Source: Pseudomonadota bacterium
Lineage (GTDB): Bacteria > Pseudomonadota > Alphaproteobacteria > Puniceispirillales > Marisalimonadaceae
DNA: 64,000 nucleotides
Reading direction: 5' to 3'
Assembly (NCBI GenBank): GCA_028382005.1
Contig: JAOESH010000008.1
Location: 1-64,000 of the forward strand
Positions 33,497-41,449 of this stretch are shown one piece after another. How positions within the stretch are numbered: the stretch's first letter is position 1; each line of letters begins with the position of its first letter. The notes below the pieces were generated by a model. It had not been told where the DNA came from, ran no database searches, and saw nothing but the letters and a program-made list of their open reading frames with translations. The translations under genes were made by a program, and so were the position numbers.

Positions 33497-34567
33497 ATGT
33501 CAGAAGATGAAGTAATATTTGTTGAAGAAAATGGTGTTGGGATAATAACATTAAATAGACCAGATAGATTAAATGCTCTTACCTATCCGATGGTCCAGAA
33601 AATAAATGAACATTTAAATTCGTGGGAAACAAAAGAAAGTATTAATTGTATAGTTATTGAAGGAGCTGGTGACCGTTCATTTTGTGCGGGAGGTGATGTT
33701 GTTAAATTAAGAAAAGAAGTTCTAGAATTAGGTGGTCCTCCTACTGATTTATCTCGTTCATTTTTTTATGACGAATACACATTAAACTATAAAATATCTA
33801 ACTATAAAAAACCTTTTATTGCTCTTATTAACGGATTCACAATGGGTGGAGGTGTTGGTATTTCAATGCATGGTAGCCATGTAGTTGCATCAGAAAAAAC
33901 AATGTTTGCAATGCCTGAAACGGCCATTGGTTTATTTCCTGATGTTGGAGGCGGTTTTTTATTAGGTCAGCTCGATAGAGGAATTGGTGCTTGGTTAGCC
34001 CTTGTAGGTGCAAAGTTAAAAGCTTATGATTTAGTTCAATTAGGTCTTGCAACGAGTTTTGTTAATTCAAATGAAGTTCATAATCTTAGAAAACGTTTAA
34101 TTGCCAGTTCTCCTAAAAATAATCAAGAAGTATCAAGTGTTATTAATAGTTTTTCTTCTAAGCCAGATTTTGAAGAAAGTTTACTTAAAGATAATGAGAC
34201 AATAATTAAAGAAGTTTTCTCTCATGACACAGTTGAAGAAATTTTTGAAAATTGTAAACAAGCTTCATCTAGTAAATTCATAGAAATGCAATTCGATGAA
34301 TTAAAACATAAATCTCCAACCTCACTCAAAATTTCGTTAAAACAAATTAGAGTAGCCAAAGATATGAGTTTAAAAGATGAGCTTATTATGGAGTATAGAA
34401 TGGTTCAAAACTGCCTTGAAAAAGGTGATTTTTTTGAAGGAGTTCGTGCGATGTTAGTTGACAAGGACAGAAAGCCAAATTGGAAACCTTCAAAAATAGA
34501 AGAAGTAGATAATAACAGGGTTGATAATTTTTTTAAAACTTTAGATGATTTAGATCTAAAATTGTAA
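33497..34567 (+). CDS. 3-hydroxyisobutyryl-CoA hydrolase (HIBCH)
   Basis: 356-aa crotonase-fold thioesterase, longer than hydratases by the HIBCH C-terminal domain. FCAGGDVVKL is the CoA site, NGFTMGGGVGISMHGS the oxyanion hole, and MPETAIGLFPDVGGGFLLG contains the catalytic Glu and Asp that define HIBCH. C-terminal SPTSLKISLKQIR and DFFEGVRAMLVDKDRKPNW are also diagnostic. It releases 3-hydroxyisobutyrate in valine catabolism. Located 24 nt after the isobutyryl-CoA dehydrogenase gene; the methacrylyl-CoA hydratase and the final dehydrogenase are not adjacent. Confidence 0.92.
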   Translation: MSEDEVIFVEENGVGIITLNRPDRLNALTYPMVQKINEHLNSWETKESINCIVIEGAGDRSFCAGGDVVKLRKEVLELGGPPTDLSRSFFYDEYTLNYKISNYKKPFIALINGFTMGGGVGISMHGSHVVASEKTMFAMPETAIGLFPDVGGGFLLGQLDRGIGAWLALVGAKLKAYDLVQLGLATSFVNSNEVHNLRKRLIASSPKNNQEVSSVINSFSSKPDFEESLLKDNETIIKEVFSHDTVEEIFENCKQASSSKFIEMQFDELKHKSPTSLKISLKQIRVAKDMSLKDELIMEYRMVQNCLEKGDFFEGVRAMLVDKDRKPNWKPSKIEEVDNNRVDNFFKTLDDLDLKL

Positions 34568-34607
34568 ATTAAATATGTTAAATAAAGATATTTAGGAGGA
34601 TAACGAA

Positions 34608-35780
34608 ATGAATGATATATTTATAATGTCTGCAAATAGGTCGGCTATTGGAGGTTTTGGAGGAGCTCTAAAAACTTTTTGTCCAGTAGATTTAGGAACT
34701 TTGGTTGCGAAAGAAGCTATTGTAAGATCTGGTTATGATCCAAAAGAAATTGAACATGCTGTTTTTGGAAATGTAATTCACACTGAACCAAGAGATATGT
34801 ATGTAAGTAGGGTTATTGCTCTTCAAGCAGGTTTAAGCAAAGATTCTGCTGCATTAACTGTAAACCGACTTTGTGGTTCTGGTCTTCAAGCAATTATAAG
34901 TGCCATTCAACTTTTAGCTTTAGGAGATGCTTCTATTGTGATGGCTGGTGGTGTAGAAGTCATGTCAAATGGAGCACACATTGTTGAAGGGTTTCGTTGG
35001 GGCGCAAGAATGGGCGATGGGAAAGTTCATGATATGATGCTTGGTGCTCTTCATGATCCATTTGGACATGGGCACATGGGTATTACTGCTGAAAACATAT
35101 CAAGTAGATATCAAATAAGTAGAGATATGCAAGACGAGTTCGCCTTCACAAGTCAAAAAAGAGCAAGCAAGGCGTTAAAAGATGGAGCTTTCAAAAACCA
35201 GATTCTCCCAATAGAAATTAAGACAAGAAAAGGTATTGATGTTTTTGAAAATGATGAACATTTAAAACCAAATACTACTATGGAAAGTTTATCTGGGTTA
35301 AGAACAGCATTTAAAAAAGATGGAGTGGTCACTGCAGGCAATGCCTCAGGAATAAATGACGGTGCATCAGCTTTAATTCTTGCTAATGAGGAAAAGGCTA
35401 AAAAGGGGAACCCGTTGGCTAGAATTATTTCTTATGGTTTTGGAGGAGTTGATCCAGATGAAATGGGAATGGGGCCTGTACCTGCTACCAAAATGGCATT
35501 AAATAAAGCTGGTTTAGGGGTCTCAGATTTAGATTTGGTAGAATCAAATGAAGCTTTTGCTGCTCAGGCTTGTGCAGTAAATAAACAATTAGGTCTTGAT
35601 CCTGAAAAAGTAAATGTTAATGGTGGAGCTATTGCACTCGGTCATCCTGTTGGTGCAACAGGAGCAATTATAATGACAAAGCTTATTTATGAGTTAAGAA
35701 AACGTAATGGTAGGTATGGTCTTGCTACCATGTGTATTGGTGGCGGCCAAGGTATAGCAGTTATTATAGAAGCTTTATAA
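34608..35780 (+). CDS. Acetyl-CoA acetyltransferase (thiolase)
   Basis: 390-aa biosynthetic-type thiolase. Acyl-accepting Cys89 is in VNRLCGSGLQAII; the GHPVGATGA histidine and second active-site Cys in MCIGGGQGIAVI are present. It condenses or cleaves acetoacetyl-CoA or longer beta-ketoacyl-CoA in the cytosol. A strong AGGAGG ribosome binding site precedes the ATG. It lies 40 nt after HIBCH and 5 nt before glpE. Acetoacetyl-CoA synthetase is encoded 25 kb away and could supply substrate. Confidence 0.93.
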   Translation: MNDIFIMSANRSAIGGFGGALKTFCPVDLGTLVAKEAIVRSGYDPKEIEHAVFGNVIHTEPRDMYVSRVIALQAGLSKDSAALTVNRLCGSGLQAIISAIQLLALGDASIVMAGGVEVMSNGAHIVEGFRWGARMGDGKVHDMMLGALHDPFGHGHMGITAENISSRYQISRDMQDEFAFTSQKRASKALKDGAFKNQILPIEIKTRKGIDVFENDEHLKPNTTMESLSGLRTAFKKDGVVTAGNASGINDGASALILANEEKAKKGNPLARIISYGFGGVDPDEMGMGPVPATKMALNKAGLGVSDLDLVESNEAFAAQACAVNKQLGLDPEKVNVNGGAIALGHPVGATGAIIMTKLIYELRKRNGRYGLATMCIGGGQGIAVIIEAL

Positions 35781-35785
35781 ATAAT

Positions 35786-36082
35786 ATGTCTTTTAAATGT
35801 ATATCTGTAGAAGAAGCAAAACAAATTCTAGACAATGATAACTTAACTATCATTGACATAAGAGACCTAAATTCTTTTTCAAATGGGCATATAGAAAATG
35901 CAATTCATGTTGAAGATTTAAATATTGATAATTTTATAAAAGATAAAAATAAAGATGAAGCGCTTTTAATTTATTGCTATCATGGTATCTCAAGTAAATC
36001 TGCAGCAAATTTTTTTGTTCACAATGGTTTTAAAAATGTTTTTAGTATGGATGAAGGTTATTCCGGCTGGGTAGAAAATTAA
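35786..36082 (+). CDS. glpE: Single-domain rhodanese, GlpE-like thiosulfate sulfurtransferase
   Basis: 98 aa when started at the ATG at 35786, 6 nt after the thiolase stop codon. CISVEEAKQILDNDNLTIID, the IRDLNSFSNGHIENAIH strand and the active-site loop with Cys64 in IYCYHGISSKSAA are close to E. coli GlpE. It transfers sulfane sulfur from thiosulfate to thiols or cyanide. Presence in a valine/ketone-body operon is unexpected and is consistent with the strong sulfur theme of this region. Confidence 0.9.
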   Translation: MSFKCISVEEAKQILDNDNLTIIDIRDLNSFSNGHIENAIHVEDLNIDNFIKDKNKDEALLIYCYHGISSKSAANFFVHNGFKNVFSMDEGYSGWVEN

Positions 36083-36183
36083 AATATATTTCAGACTTCT
36101 TTAACTTGTTTAATTAAAAATAATAACTATATCTTCAATAGTAATTATTACTATTATTATATTTGTAGATTTGAGGTTAAAAA

Positions 36184-36717
36184 TTGGAAAATCGTAAAGG
36201 TGGTCGTCTAGTAGACAGGCCAGAATTTAAAACAAAACCTCAACCCATAACTTTTTTAGCTAAAGATAAAGTTAATCAAGCTATAGAAATAATGTCAGAA
36301 AAAAATTATGGATCAGTTGTTATTGTTGATAGTAAAGATAAAGTAATTGGTATTGTAACTGAGAGAGATATTGTTAAAAAATTAGTAAAGAATAACATGT
36401 CCCCAAAAACTACAAAGCTTGAAGAAATCATGACATCTAATCCTAGAGTGGCCAATGAAAATGATAATGTCATAGATTGGTTAAGAATTATGTCTAATGA
36501 CAGATTTAGAAGGTTACCTGTTGTTGATGAAAATGGAAAAATAAAAGTTATTTTTACTCAAGGTGATTTTGTATCATATACATGGCCAGATTTAATTTTT
36601 CATGCCTCTCAATTAGCTAAAGCTTCTTTTATGAAAGGTTTTTCTATAAATACAATGCTTATTATGATGTTTATTTATGGGGTTGCAATGATTGCTGCAA
36701 TCAAAGCATTTGTTTAA
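36184..36717 (+). CDS. CBS-pair protein with C-terminal membrane helix
   Basis: 177 aa. Two CBS domains span about residues 18-135: AIEIMSEKNYGSVVIVDSKD and VIGIVTERDIVKKL, then LRIMSNDRFRRLPVVDENGK. A hydrophobic helix at about 152-176 (FSINTMLIMMFIYGVAMIAA) anchors the C-terminus. CBS pairs bind adenine nucleotides; the output here is unknown. TTG start at 36184, supported by GAGG at 36174-36177 and no better start. A 101-base AT-rich spacer separates it from glpE. It ends 11 nt before the convergent MaoC gene. Confidence 0.8.
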   Translation: MENRKGGRLVDRPEFKTKPQPITFLAKDKVNQAIEIMSEKNYGSVVIVDSKDKVIGIVTERDIVKKLVKNNMSPKTTKLEEIMTSNPRVANENDNVIDWLRIMSNDRFRRLPVVDENGKIKVIFTQGDFVSYTWPDLIFHASQLAKASFMKGFSINTMLIMMFIYGVAMIAAIKAFV

Positions 36718-36728
36718 GCTTTATTGGA

Positions 36729-37181
36729 TTAGACTTTAACTTTAATCATTGAATTAGATATCCAAGTCATAACGACGTCCTCGTTTTGATTAAAAACAGT
36801 TTGTTTTAGTCTAACTGTGCCTTTGATTGGATTTTTAGATGATAATTTTTTTTCTAATACCTCAACCTGTGTTTTGAGTGTATCGCCAGGGTAGACAGGT
36901 TTAGTCCATCTTAATTCATCTAATCCCCAAGCTCCCATGCTAGAACCGTTAAAAACGTTAGTATTAAATATTTGAGTGAAAGATTTCCCTAAAGTCATAA
37001 AGCCACTTGAAGTTAATCGTCCAAAAGGTCCGTTTTTGGCAGCGTCTTCATCTAGGTGAAAAGTTTGTGGATCATATTTTGATGCAAAATCAATAATTTC
37101 ATCTTTAGAAATAAAATTAGGTTCAGTTTCAAAGCAGTCACCTACATGAAAATCATCAAAATATTTTGGTTTTAATTTCAT
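36729..37181 (-). CDS. MaoC-family hot-dog dehydratase
   Basis: 150-aa hot-dog protein. The hydratase-type catalytic stretch is ASKYDPQTFHLDEDAA (Asp and His of the (R)-hydratase motif), followed by GPFGRLTSSGFMT. Family members hydrate enoyl-CoA or act on branched and C4-C5 acyl-CoAs. It is the last gene of the nine-gene minus-strand operon, 26 nt after the SDR, and would act before that 3-hydroxyacyl-CoA dehydrogenase. No thioesterase active-site pattern is seen. Confidence 0.85.
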   Translation of the reverse strand: MKLKPKYFDDFHVGDCFETEPNFISKDEIIDFASKYDPQTFHLDEDAAKNGPFGRLTSSGFMTLGKSFTQIFNTNVFNGSSMGAWGLDELRWTKPVYPGDTLKTQVEVLEKKLSSKNPIKGTVRLKQTVFNQNEDVVMTWISNSMIKVKV

Positions 37182-37207
37182 TTTTGATCAGGTTTATAAG
37201 AATTAAT

Positions 37208-37957
37208 TTATCTTGGTGCTAATCGGACAGAACCGTCAAGTCTAATTGTTTCACCGTTTAATAGAACATTAGTTAGAATACTTTCAACTAACATTGCATA
37301 CTCTAATGGTGTACCAAGACGTTTAGGAAATATAGTTGTAGCTATTAAACTTTGTTGAACTTCTTCACTCATTCCAGAAAGCATAGCTGTTGCAAACAAA
37401 CCTGGTGCAATTGTATTAACTCTAATACCATTTGAAGCTAACTCACGTGCAATTGGCAAAGTCATTCCTACAATACCACCTTTGGAAGCAGAGTAAGCAG
37501 CTTGTCCAATTTGTCCATCATAAGCCGCTACTGAAGCTGTATTTATAACAACGCCTTTTTCTCCTTCATGATCGGGTTCATTGGTCTGCATTTTATCAGC
37601 GCATAATCGAAGCATATTAAAGGTTCCAATTAAGTTAACTTTAAGGACTTTTTCAAATAAGTTTAAATCATGCATTCCTCTACTAGAAACAACTTTAGCT
37701 CCAACGGCAATGCCTGCGCAATTAACTAAACAGTTAATACCGTCAAACTTAGCTATGGCATTTTTCATTTCTTCTTCATTAGAAACGTCACCGACAAAGT
37801 ATTGAGCGCCAATTTCATCTGCAACACTTTTAAGTCCGTCGGCATTTAAATCTATCAATAAAAGATCAGCTCCTTTTTCTTTCAAGTATCTTGCTGTTCC
37901 TTCTCCAAGGCCACTGCCGGCTCCCGTAATTACTGCTTTAACATTTTTAAGTATCAT
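37208..37957 (-). CDS. 3-hydroxyacyl-CoA dehydrogenase, HSD17B10-like SDR
   Basis: 249 aa. VITGAGSGLGEGTARYL is the NAD motif, LLLIDLNADGL gives an Asp after beta2 favouring NAD+. NTASVAAYDGQIGQAAYSAS, extending to KGG, carries Ser, Tyr and Lys. The pattern GVVINTASVAAYDGQIGQ and the C-terminal GETIRLDGSVRLAPR are characteristic of type II 3-hydroxyacyl-CoA dehydrogenases (HSD10 group, 2-methyl-3-hydroxybutyryl-CoA and others). It lies 2 nt after the PaaK-like ligase and upstream of MaoC, giving hydration and dehydrogenation in order. Confidence 0.88.
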   Translation of the reverse strand: MILKNVKAVITGAGSGLGEGTARYLKEKGADLLLIDLNADGLKSVADEIGAQYFVGDVSNEEEMKNAIAKFDGINCLVNCAGIAVGAKVVSSRGMHDLNLFEKVLKVNLIGTFNMLRLCADKMQTNEPDHEGEKGVVINTASVAAYDGQIGQAAYSASKGGIVGMTLPIARELASNGIRVNTIAPGLFATAMLSGMSEEVQQSLIATTIFPKRLGTPLEYAMLVESILTNVLLNGETIRLDGSVRLAPR

Positions 37958-37959
37958 TT

Positions 37960-39204
37960 TTATTCTCCAAAATCACGAATATCATCTATCACTTTTCCAT
38001 CATTAGGTAAACTATTAATAGGAACTATTTCAGAAGCTCCTCTTAAATTTATAATATTTTTAATTTCTTCAGAAACCTTGTTTTGAATAGCTTCAACTTC
38101 TGATGAACTAGTAAGGTTAGATTCTATTTTTAGGAGTATTTCATCTCTATCATTTTGTCTGCTAACTATCATGCGTGCATTATTATTAATTTTTAGGTTT
38201 TCCAAAATTTGATTAATCTGAGATGGTTGAACAAACATACCCTTTACTTTTGTTGTTTGGTCAGCCCTTCCCATCCAACCTTTAATTCTTTTATTTGTTC
38301 TTCCAGTTGAGCTCTCACCTTCTAAGATTGCTGACAGATCACCTGTAGCAAATCTTATTACAGGTAATTCAAAATTATTGAGTACAGTAACTATAACTTC
38401 TCCTACTTCACCGTCTTGAAGAGGTTTCCCAGTGCCAGGTTTAACTATTTCTAAAATAACATCTTCGTCAATAATCATACCGTCATTCGCAGCTGCTTCA
38501 TATGCCACTAAACCGAGATCAGCAGTACCATAACATTGGAAGGTTTGAATATTACGTTCTTTGAAATTATCAGCGACTGAAGGAAAAAGAGGGCCACCTG
38601 TTACCATAGCTTTTTTCAAATTAGGAAGTAGTACGTGCATTTCATCTGCTTTTTCTAAAATTATTTTTAAAAAATCTGGAACCCCAACGTAAGCAGTTGT
38701 TCCAATAGTTTGCATAACTTCTAATTGAAGATCTGTATTATCTCCCCCAGCAGGAAACACTGTACATTTTAAAATTTTTGCTGCTTCTTCAAACATTGCA
38801 CCAGCAGGTGTGAAATGATAAGAAAAGCAATTTTGTACAATATCCCCATATCCAAAATCAGCCGCATATAATGCTCTAGCAAATCGCCACCAGTTTTTAG
38901 AATGACCATCTAGATCATAAATAGGTCCAGGAGATCTATAAATATGAGCAAAATTCTTAATTTCGCTAACATTTAATTTAGCAAATGGTAAATTTTTACT
39001 TTGCTTGTCAATTAATTCTGATTTTCTTAATAGTGGAATAGAGGATAAATCACTTAAATCGTTAATTCTACAGTCTAATCTTAATGATTGATTTTCATTA
39101 TTTCGAGCTTGTTGAATTAATTTATTAAGTTTATTTAAATGATCTACATTTCTTTGATCTTTAGATCTAGTTTCTAAATCGTCAAAAAAAACACTCTTTG
39201 TCAT
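37960..39204 (-). CDS. PaaK-like phenylacetate-CoA ligase family protein
   Basis: 414-aa member of the PaaK branch of adenylate-forming enzymes. Features: IPLLRKSELIDKQ, YRSPGPIYDLDGHSKNWW, CYGTADLGLVAYEAAANDGM (motif analogous to YGxTE), IRFATGDLSAIL and GWMGRADQTTKVKGMFVQPS. The AMP-binding P-loop typical of PaaK (SSGTTGxP) is replaced by RSPGPIYDLDG, so ATP binding may differ. Genes of this type often sit with LivF-type ATPases, as here (6 nt after livF). Substrate is probably an aromatic or small branched acid; unproven. Confidence 0.83.
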   Translation of the reverse strand: MTKSVFFDDLETRSKDQRNVDHLNKLNKLIQQARNNENQSLRLDCRINDLSDLSSIPLLRKSELIDKQSKNLPFAKLNVSEIKNFAHIYRSPGPIYDLDGHSKNWWRFARALYAADFGYGDIVQNCFSYHFTPAGAMFEEAAKILKCTVFPAGGDNTDLQLEVMQTIGTTAYVGVPDFLKIILEKADEMHVLLPNLKKAMVTGGPLFPSVADNFKERNIQTFQCYGTADLGLVAYEAAANDGMIIDEDVILEIVKPGTGKPLQDGEVGEVIVTVLNNFELPVIRFATGDLSAILEGESSTGRTNKRIKGWMGRADQTTKVKGMFVQPSQINQILENLKINNNARMIVSRQNDRDEILLKIESNLTSSSEVEAIQNKVSEEIKNIINLRGASEIVPINSLPNDGKVIDDIRDFGE

Positions 39205-39210
39205 CTGCTT

Positions 39211-40053
39211 TTATAGCCATCTTTTTCGACGTCTGTATTGTTTAACGTCTTTAAAAGACTGTCTGCCTTCGCCTGAGATGCCAAGGTAAAACTCTTTTAC
39301 GTCCTCATTGTCTCTCATTGATTCTGCTGTGCCTTCCATAACTACACGTCCGTTTTCAAGAATGTATGCATATTCTGCATATTGAAGAGCAACATTGGTA
39401 TTTTGTTCAGCTAGTAAAATAGTAACACCTTCTTTTCTATTAATTTCAGCTACTATTTCAAATATTTGTTTAACTAATTGTGGAGCAAGCCCCATAGATG
39501 GCTCGTCAAGTAATATCATAGTTGGGTGTGCCATAAGAGCTCTACCTATAGCTATCATTTGTTGTTCACCGCCAGAAGTATATCCAGCTTGAGAAGTTCT
39601 TCTATCTCTTAATCTTGGAAAATAATTATAAACTCTTTCTAAATCATGCTTAACTTCTTGCTTGTTAGATCTGGTGTAGGCACCAGTGAGTAAATTTTCT
39701 TCAACTGTTAAATGTTCAAAACAGTGTCTTCCTTCCATAACTTGGATAACACCTTTTTTAACAAGTTGAGACGGATCAAGATCATGAATATCTTCACCAT
39801 TAAAGTTTACAGATCCTTTAGTGACCTCTCCTCTTTCAGAGGATAATAAATTAGAAATAGATTTAAGTGTGGTACTTTTACCAGCACCGTTTCCACCTAG
39901 CAATGCAGTAATTCCACCTTTTTTAACTTTTAAACTAACACCTTTTAAAACTAAAATAACATGGCTATATACAACTTCAATATTGTTAACAACTAAAACA
40001 TCATCAGATTTAGTAGGTGATTTACCTTTTTTTGCTACTTTAATTTCATCCAT
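39211..40053 (-). CDS. livF: LivF-type ABC transporter ATPase
   Basis: 280-aa cytoplasmic ATPase. Walker A LLGGNGAGKSTTLK, signature YTSGGEQQMIAIGRAL, Walker B MILLDEPSMGLAP, and H-loop area LLAEQNTNVAL (Gln/Asn where a His is usual). The extra N-terminal ~18 residues and basic C-terminal KQYRRRKRWL are features of the subgroup encoded next to PaaK-like ligases. It powers uptake with LivG, LivH, LivM and the binding protein of this operon. Separated from the binding-protein gene by a 53-base spacer with a strong hairpin. Confidence 0.92.
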   Translation of the reverse strand: MDEIKVAKKGKSPTKSDDVLVVNNIEVVYSHVILVLKGVSLKVKKGGITALLGGNGAGKSTTLKSISNLLSSERGEVTKGSVNFNGEDIHDLDPSQLVKKGVIQVMEGRHCFEHLTVEENLLTGAYTRSNKQEVKHDLERVYNYFPRLRDRRTSQAGYTSGGEQQMIAIGRALMAHPTMILLDEPSMGLAPQLVKQIFEIVAEINRKEGVTILLAEQNTNVALQYAEYAYILENGRVVMEGTAESMRDNEDVKEFYLGISGEGRQSFKDVKQYRRRKRWL

Positions 40054-40075
40054 ATTATTTTTCCCGTAGATAAAA

Positions 40076-40100
40076 GAGAGCCTAAAAAAATTAGGCTCTC
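40076..40100 (-). terminator. Hairpin between binding-protein gene and livF
   Basis: GAGAGCCTAA-AAAAA-TTAGGCTCTC is a perfect 10-bp stem with a 5-nt loop, 6 nt beyond the binding-protein stop on the minus strand, followed by TTTT. It probably acts as a partial terminator or a 3' stabiliser, allowing excess binding protein over the ATPase and downstream enzymes, as in other periplasmic-binding-protein operons. Confidence 0.75.
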
Positions 40101-40106
40101 AAATTT

Positions 40107-41402
40107 TTAGTTACAACGAAGAGCTATCTTTTGCTCTTTAGCATATTTAGAAGAATCTTCAGCGATTAACTTTTGAACCACATCAGAATCACCGTACATA
40201 TATTCAGTGATCATATTCCACTTTTTATTTTTTGCATCCCATTGTTGAACAGCTGCAAGTCCACTTCCACCATGGTTTTCACAAGTATTTTTAAATGGAG
40301 GTGCGAAGTCTTTAAAACCTAATTCTGCCATTCGCTCGGCGCTTAAGTTTACAGCCTCCATACCATCTCGGTACATAGCAGATGTAATTTTAGATGTGCC
40401 ATGGATGCCTTGAGCAACTTTAGCAGCTTCTACTTGAACCATAGCCTGGAATAAACCTCTATTATATAAGACTGTTCCAAAGTGTGATCCATCACCTGAT
40501 GCTTGACCTTTATCATGGACATATTTTTTAATGTCTCTATGAACTTGATAATCAGTACCAGGAGCGTTAAAAGTTAAAGACTTATATCCATGTGCACCTT
40601 GTCCGGCAGGTAGAACGTCATTTTCTGAACCTGACCACCAAATACCTATGAACTTGTCCATTGGATATTTGATAGACGCAGCAGATTTGACTGCAACAGA
40701 ATTCATAACACCCCAACCCCACATTAAAATATTGTCAGGACGAGCTTTACGTATTTTTAACCATGTTGCTTTTTGTTCTTGTCCTGGGTGATCTACAGGT
40801 AATAACATTAGCTTATAACCGTGCTTTGTAGCTAATGTTTGAAGAGTTCTAATTGGTTCTTTACCATATGCTGAGTTATGATAAACAAGAGCAATTTTCT
40901 TACCTCTAATATTACCATTATTATTCTTCAGAATATGTCTGATAGCAATAGATGCTCCGTCCCAATATGTTACAGGTGCATTAAAAACCCACTTAAAAAC
41001 TTTTCCATTAGCAGCAGATGTTCTTCCATATCCTGTTGAATATACAGTCACACCGTCAGCAGTTGCTTTTGGAATTAGTTGATATGTAATACCAGTAGAC
41101 ATAGGCTGGAAAACCATGGCGTCTTTTTTATTTTTTTCGTAACACTCAACGCCAACTTGAGTTTTATAACCAGTTTCACACTCTGGATGTACTATTTTTT
41201 CGCCACCAATTCCACCATCTCTGGCGTTAATCATTCTGTAATAATCTACAAAACCATCGGCGTTTGGAATACCGTTAGGTGCGTATGCGCCTGTTCGATA
41301 AACTAACATTGGAAATTTAAGATCTGCAACTGCAATTTCTACATAACTAGAAATGGCAATAACACCAGCTGTTATTCCAACTAAAAGTTGTTTTATTCTC
41401 AT
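40107..41402 (-). CDS. ABC transporter substrate-binding protein, LivK-like
   Basis: 431 aa periplasmic protein. A signal peptide of about 26 residues (MRIKQLLVGITAGVIAISSY, then EIAVA) ends with an AxA-like site. No lipobox. The type 1 periplasmic-binding fold begins LKFPMLVYRTGAYAPNGIPN, which differs from amino-acid LivJ/LivK and matches the group found beside acyl-CoA ligases. ATG at 41402 is chosen because AAGGGAGGA lies just upstream; the reading to 41432 lacks a ribosome binding site. Ligand not identified: a carboxylate or aromatic acid fits the operon. Confidence 0.9.
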   Translation of the reverse strand: MRIKQLLVGITAGVIAISSYVEIAVADLKFPMLVYRTGAYAPNGIPNADGFVDYYRMINARDGGIGGEKIVHPECETGYKTQVGVECYEKNKKDAMVFQPMSTGITYQLIPKATADGVTVYSTGYGRTSAANGKVFKWVFNAPVTYWDGASIAIRHILKNNNGNIRGKKIALVYHNSAYGKEPIRTLQTLATKHGYKLMLLPVDHPGQEQKATWLKIRKARPDNILMWGWGVMNSVAVKSAASIKYPMDKFIGIWWSGSENDVLPAGQGAHGYKSLTFNAPGTDYQVHRDIKKYVHDKGQASGDGSHFGTVLYNRGLFQAMVQVEAAKVAQGIHGTSKITSAMYRDGMEAVNLSAERMAELGFKDFAPPFKNTCENHGGSGLAAVQQWDAKNKKWNMITEYMYGDSDVVQKLIAEDSSKYAKEQKIALRCN

Positions 41403-41449
41403 TAGATCCTCCCTTAGAGAAAAAGTTAACAAAATCTACTAAATAAAAT

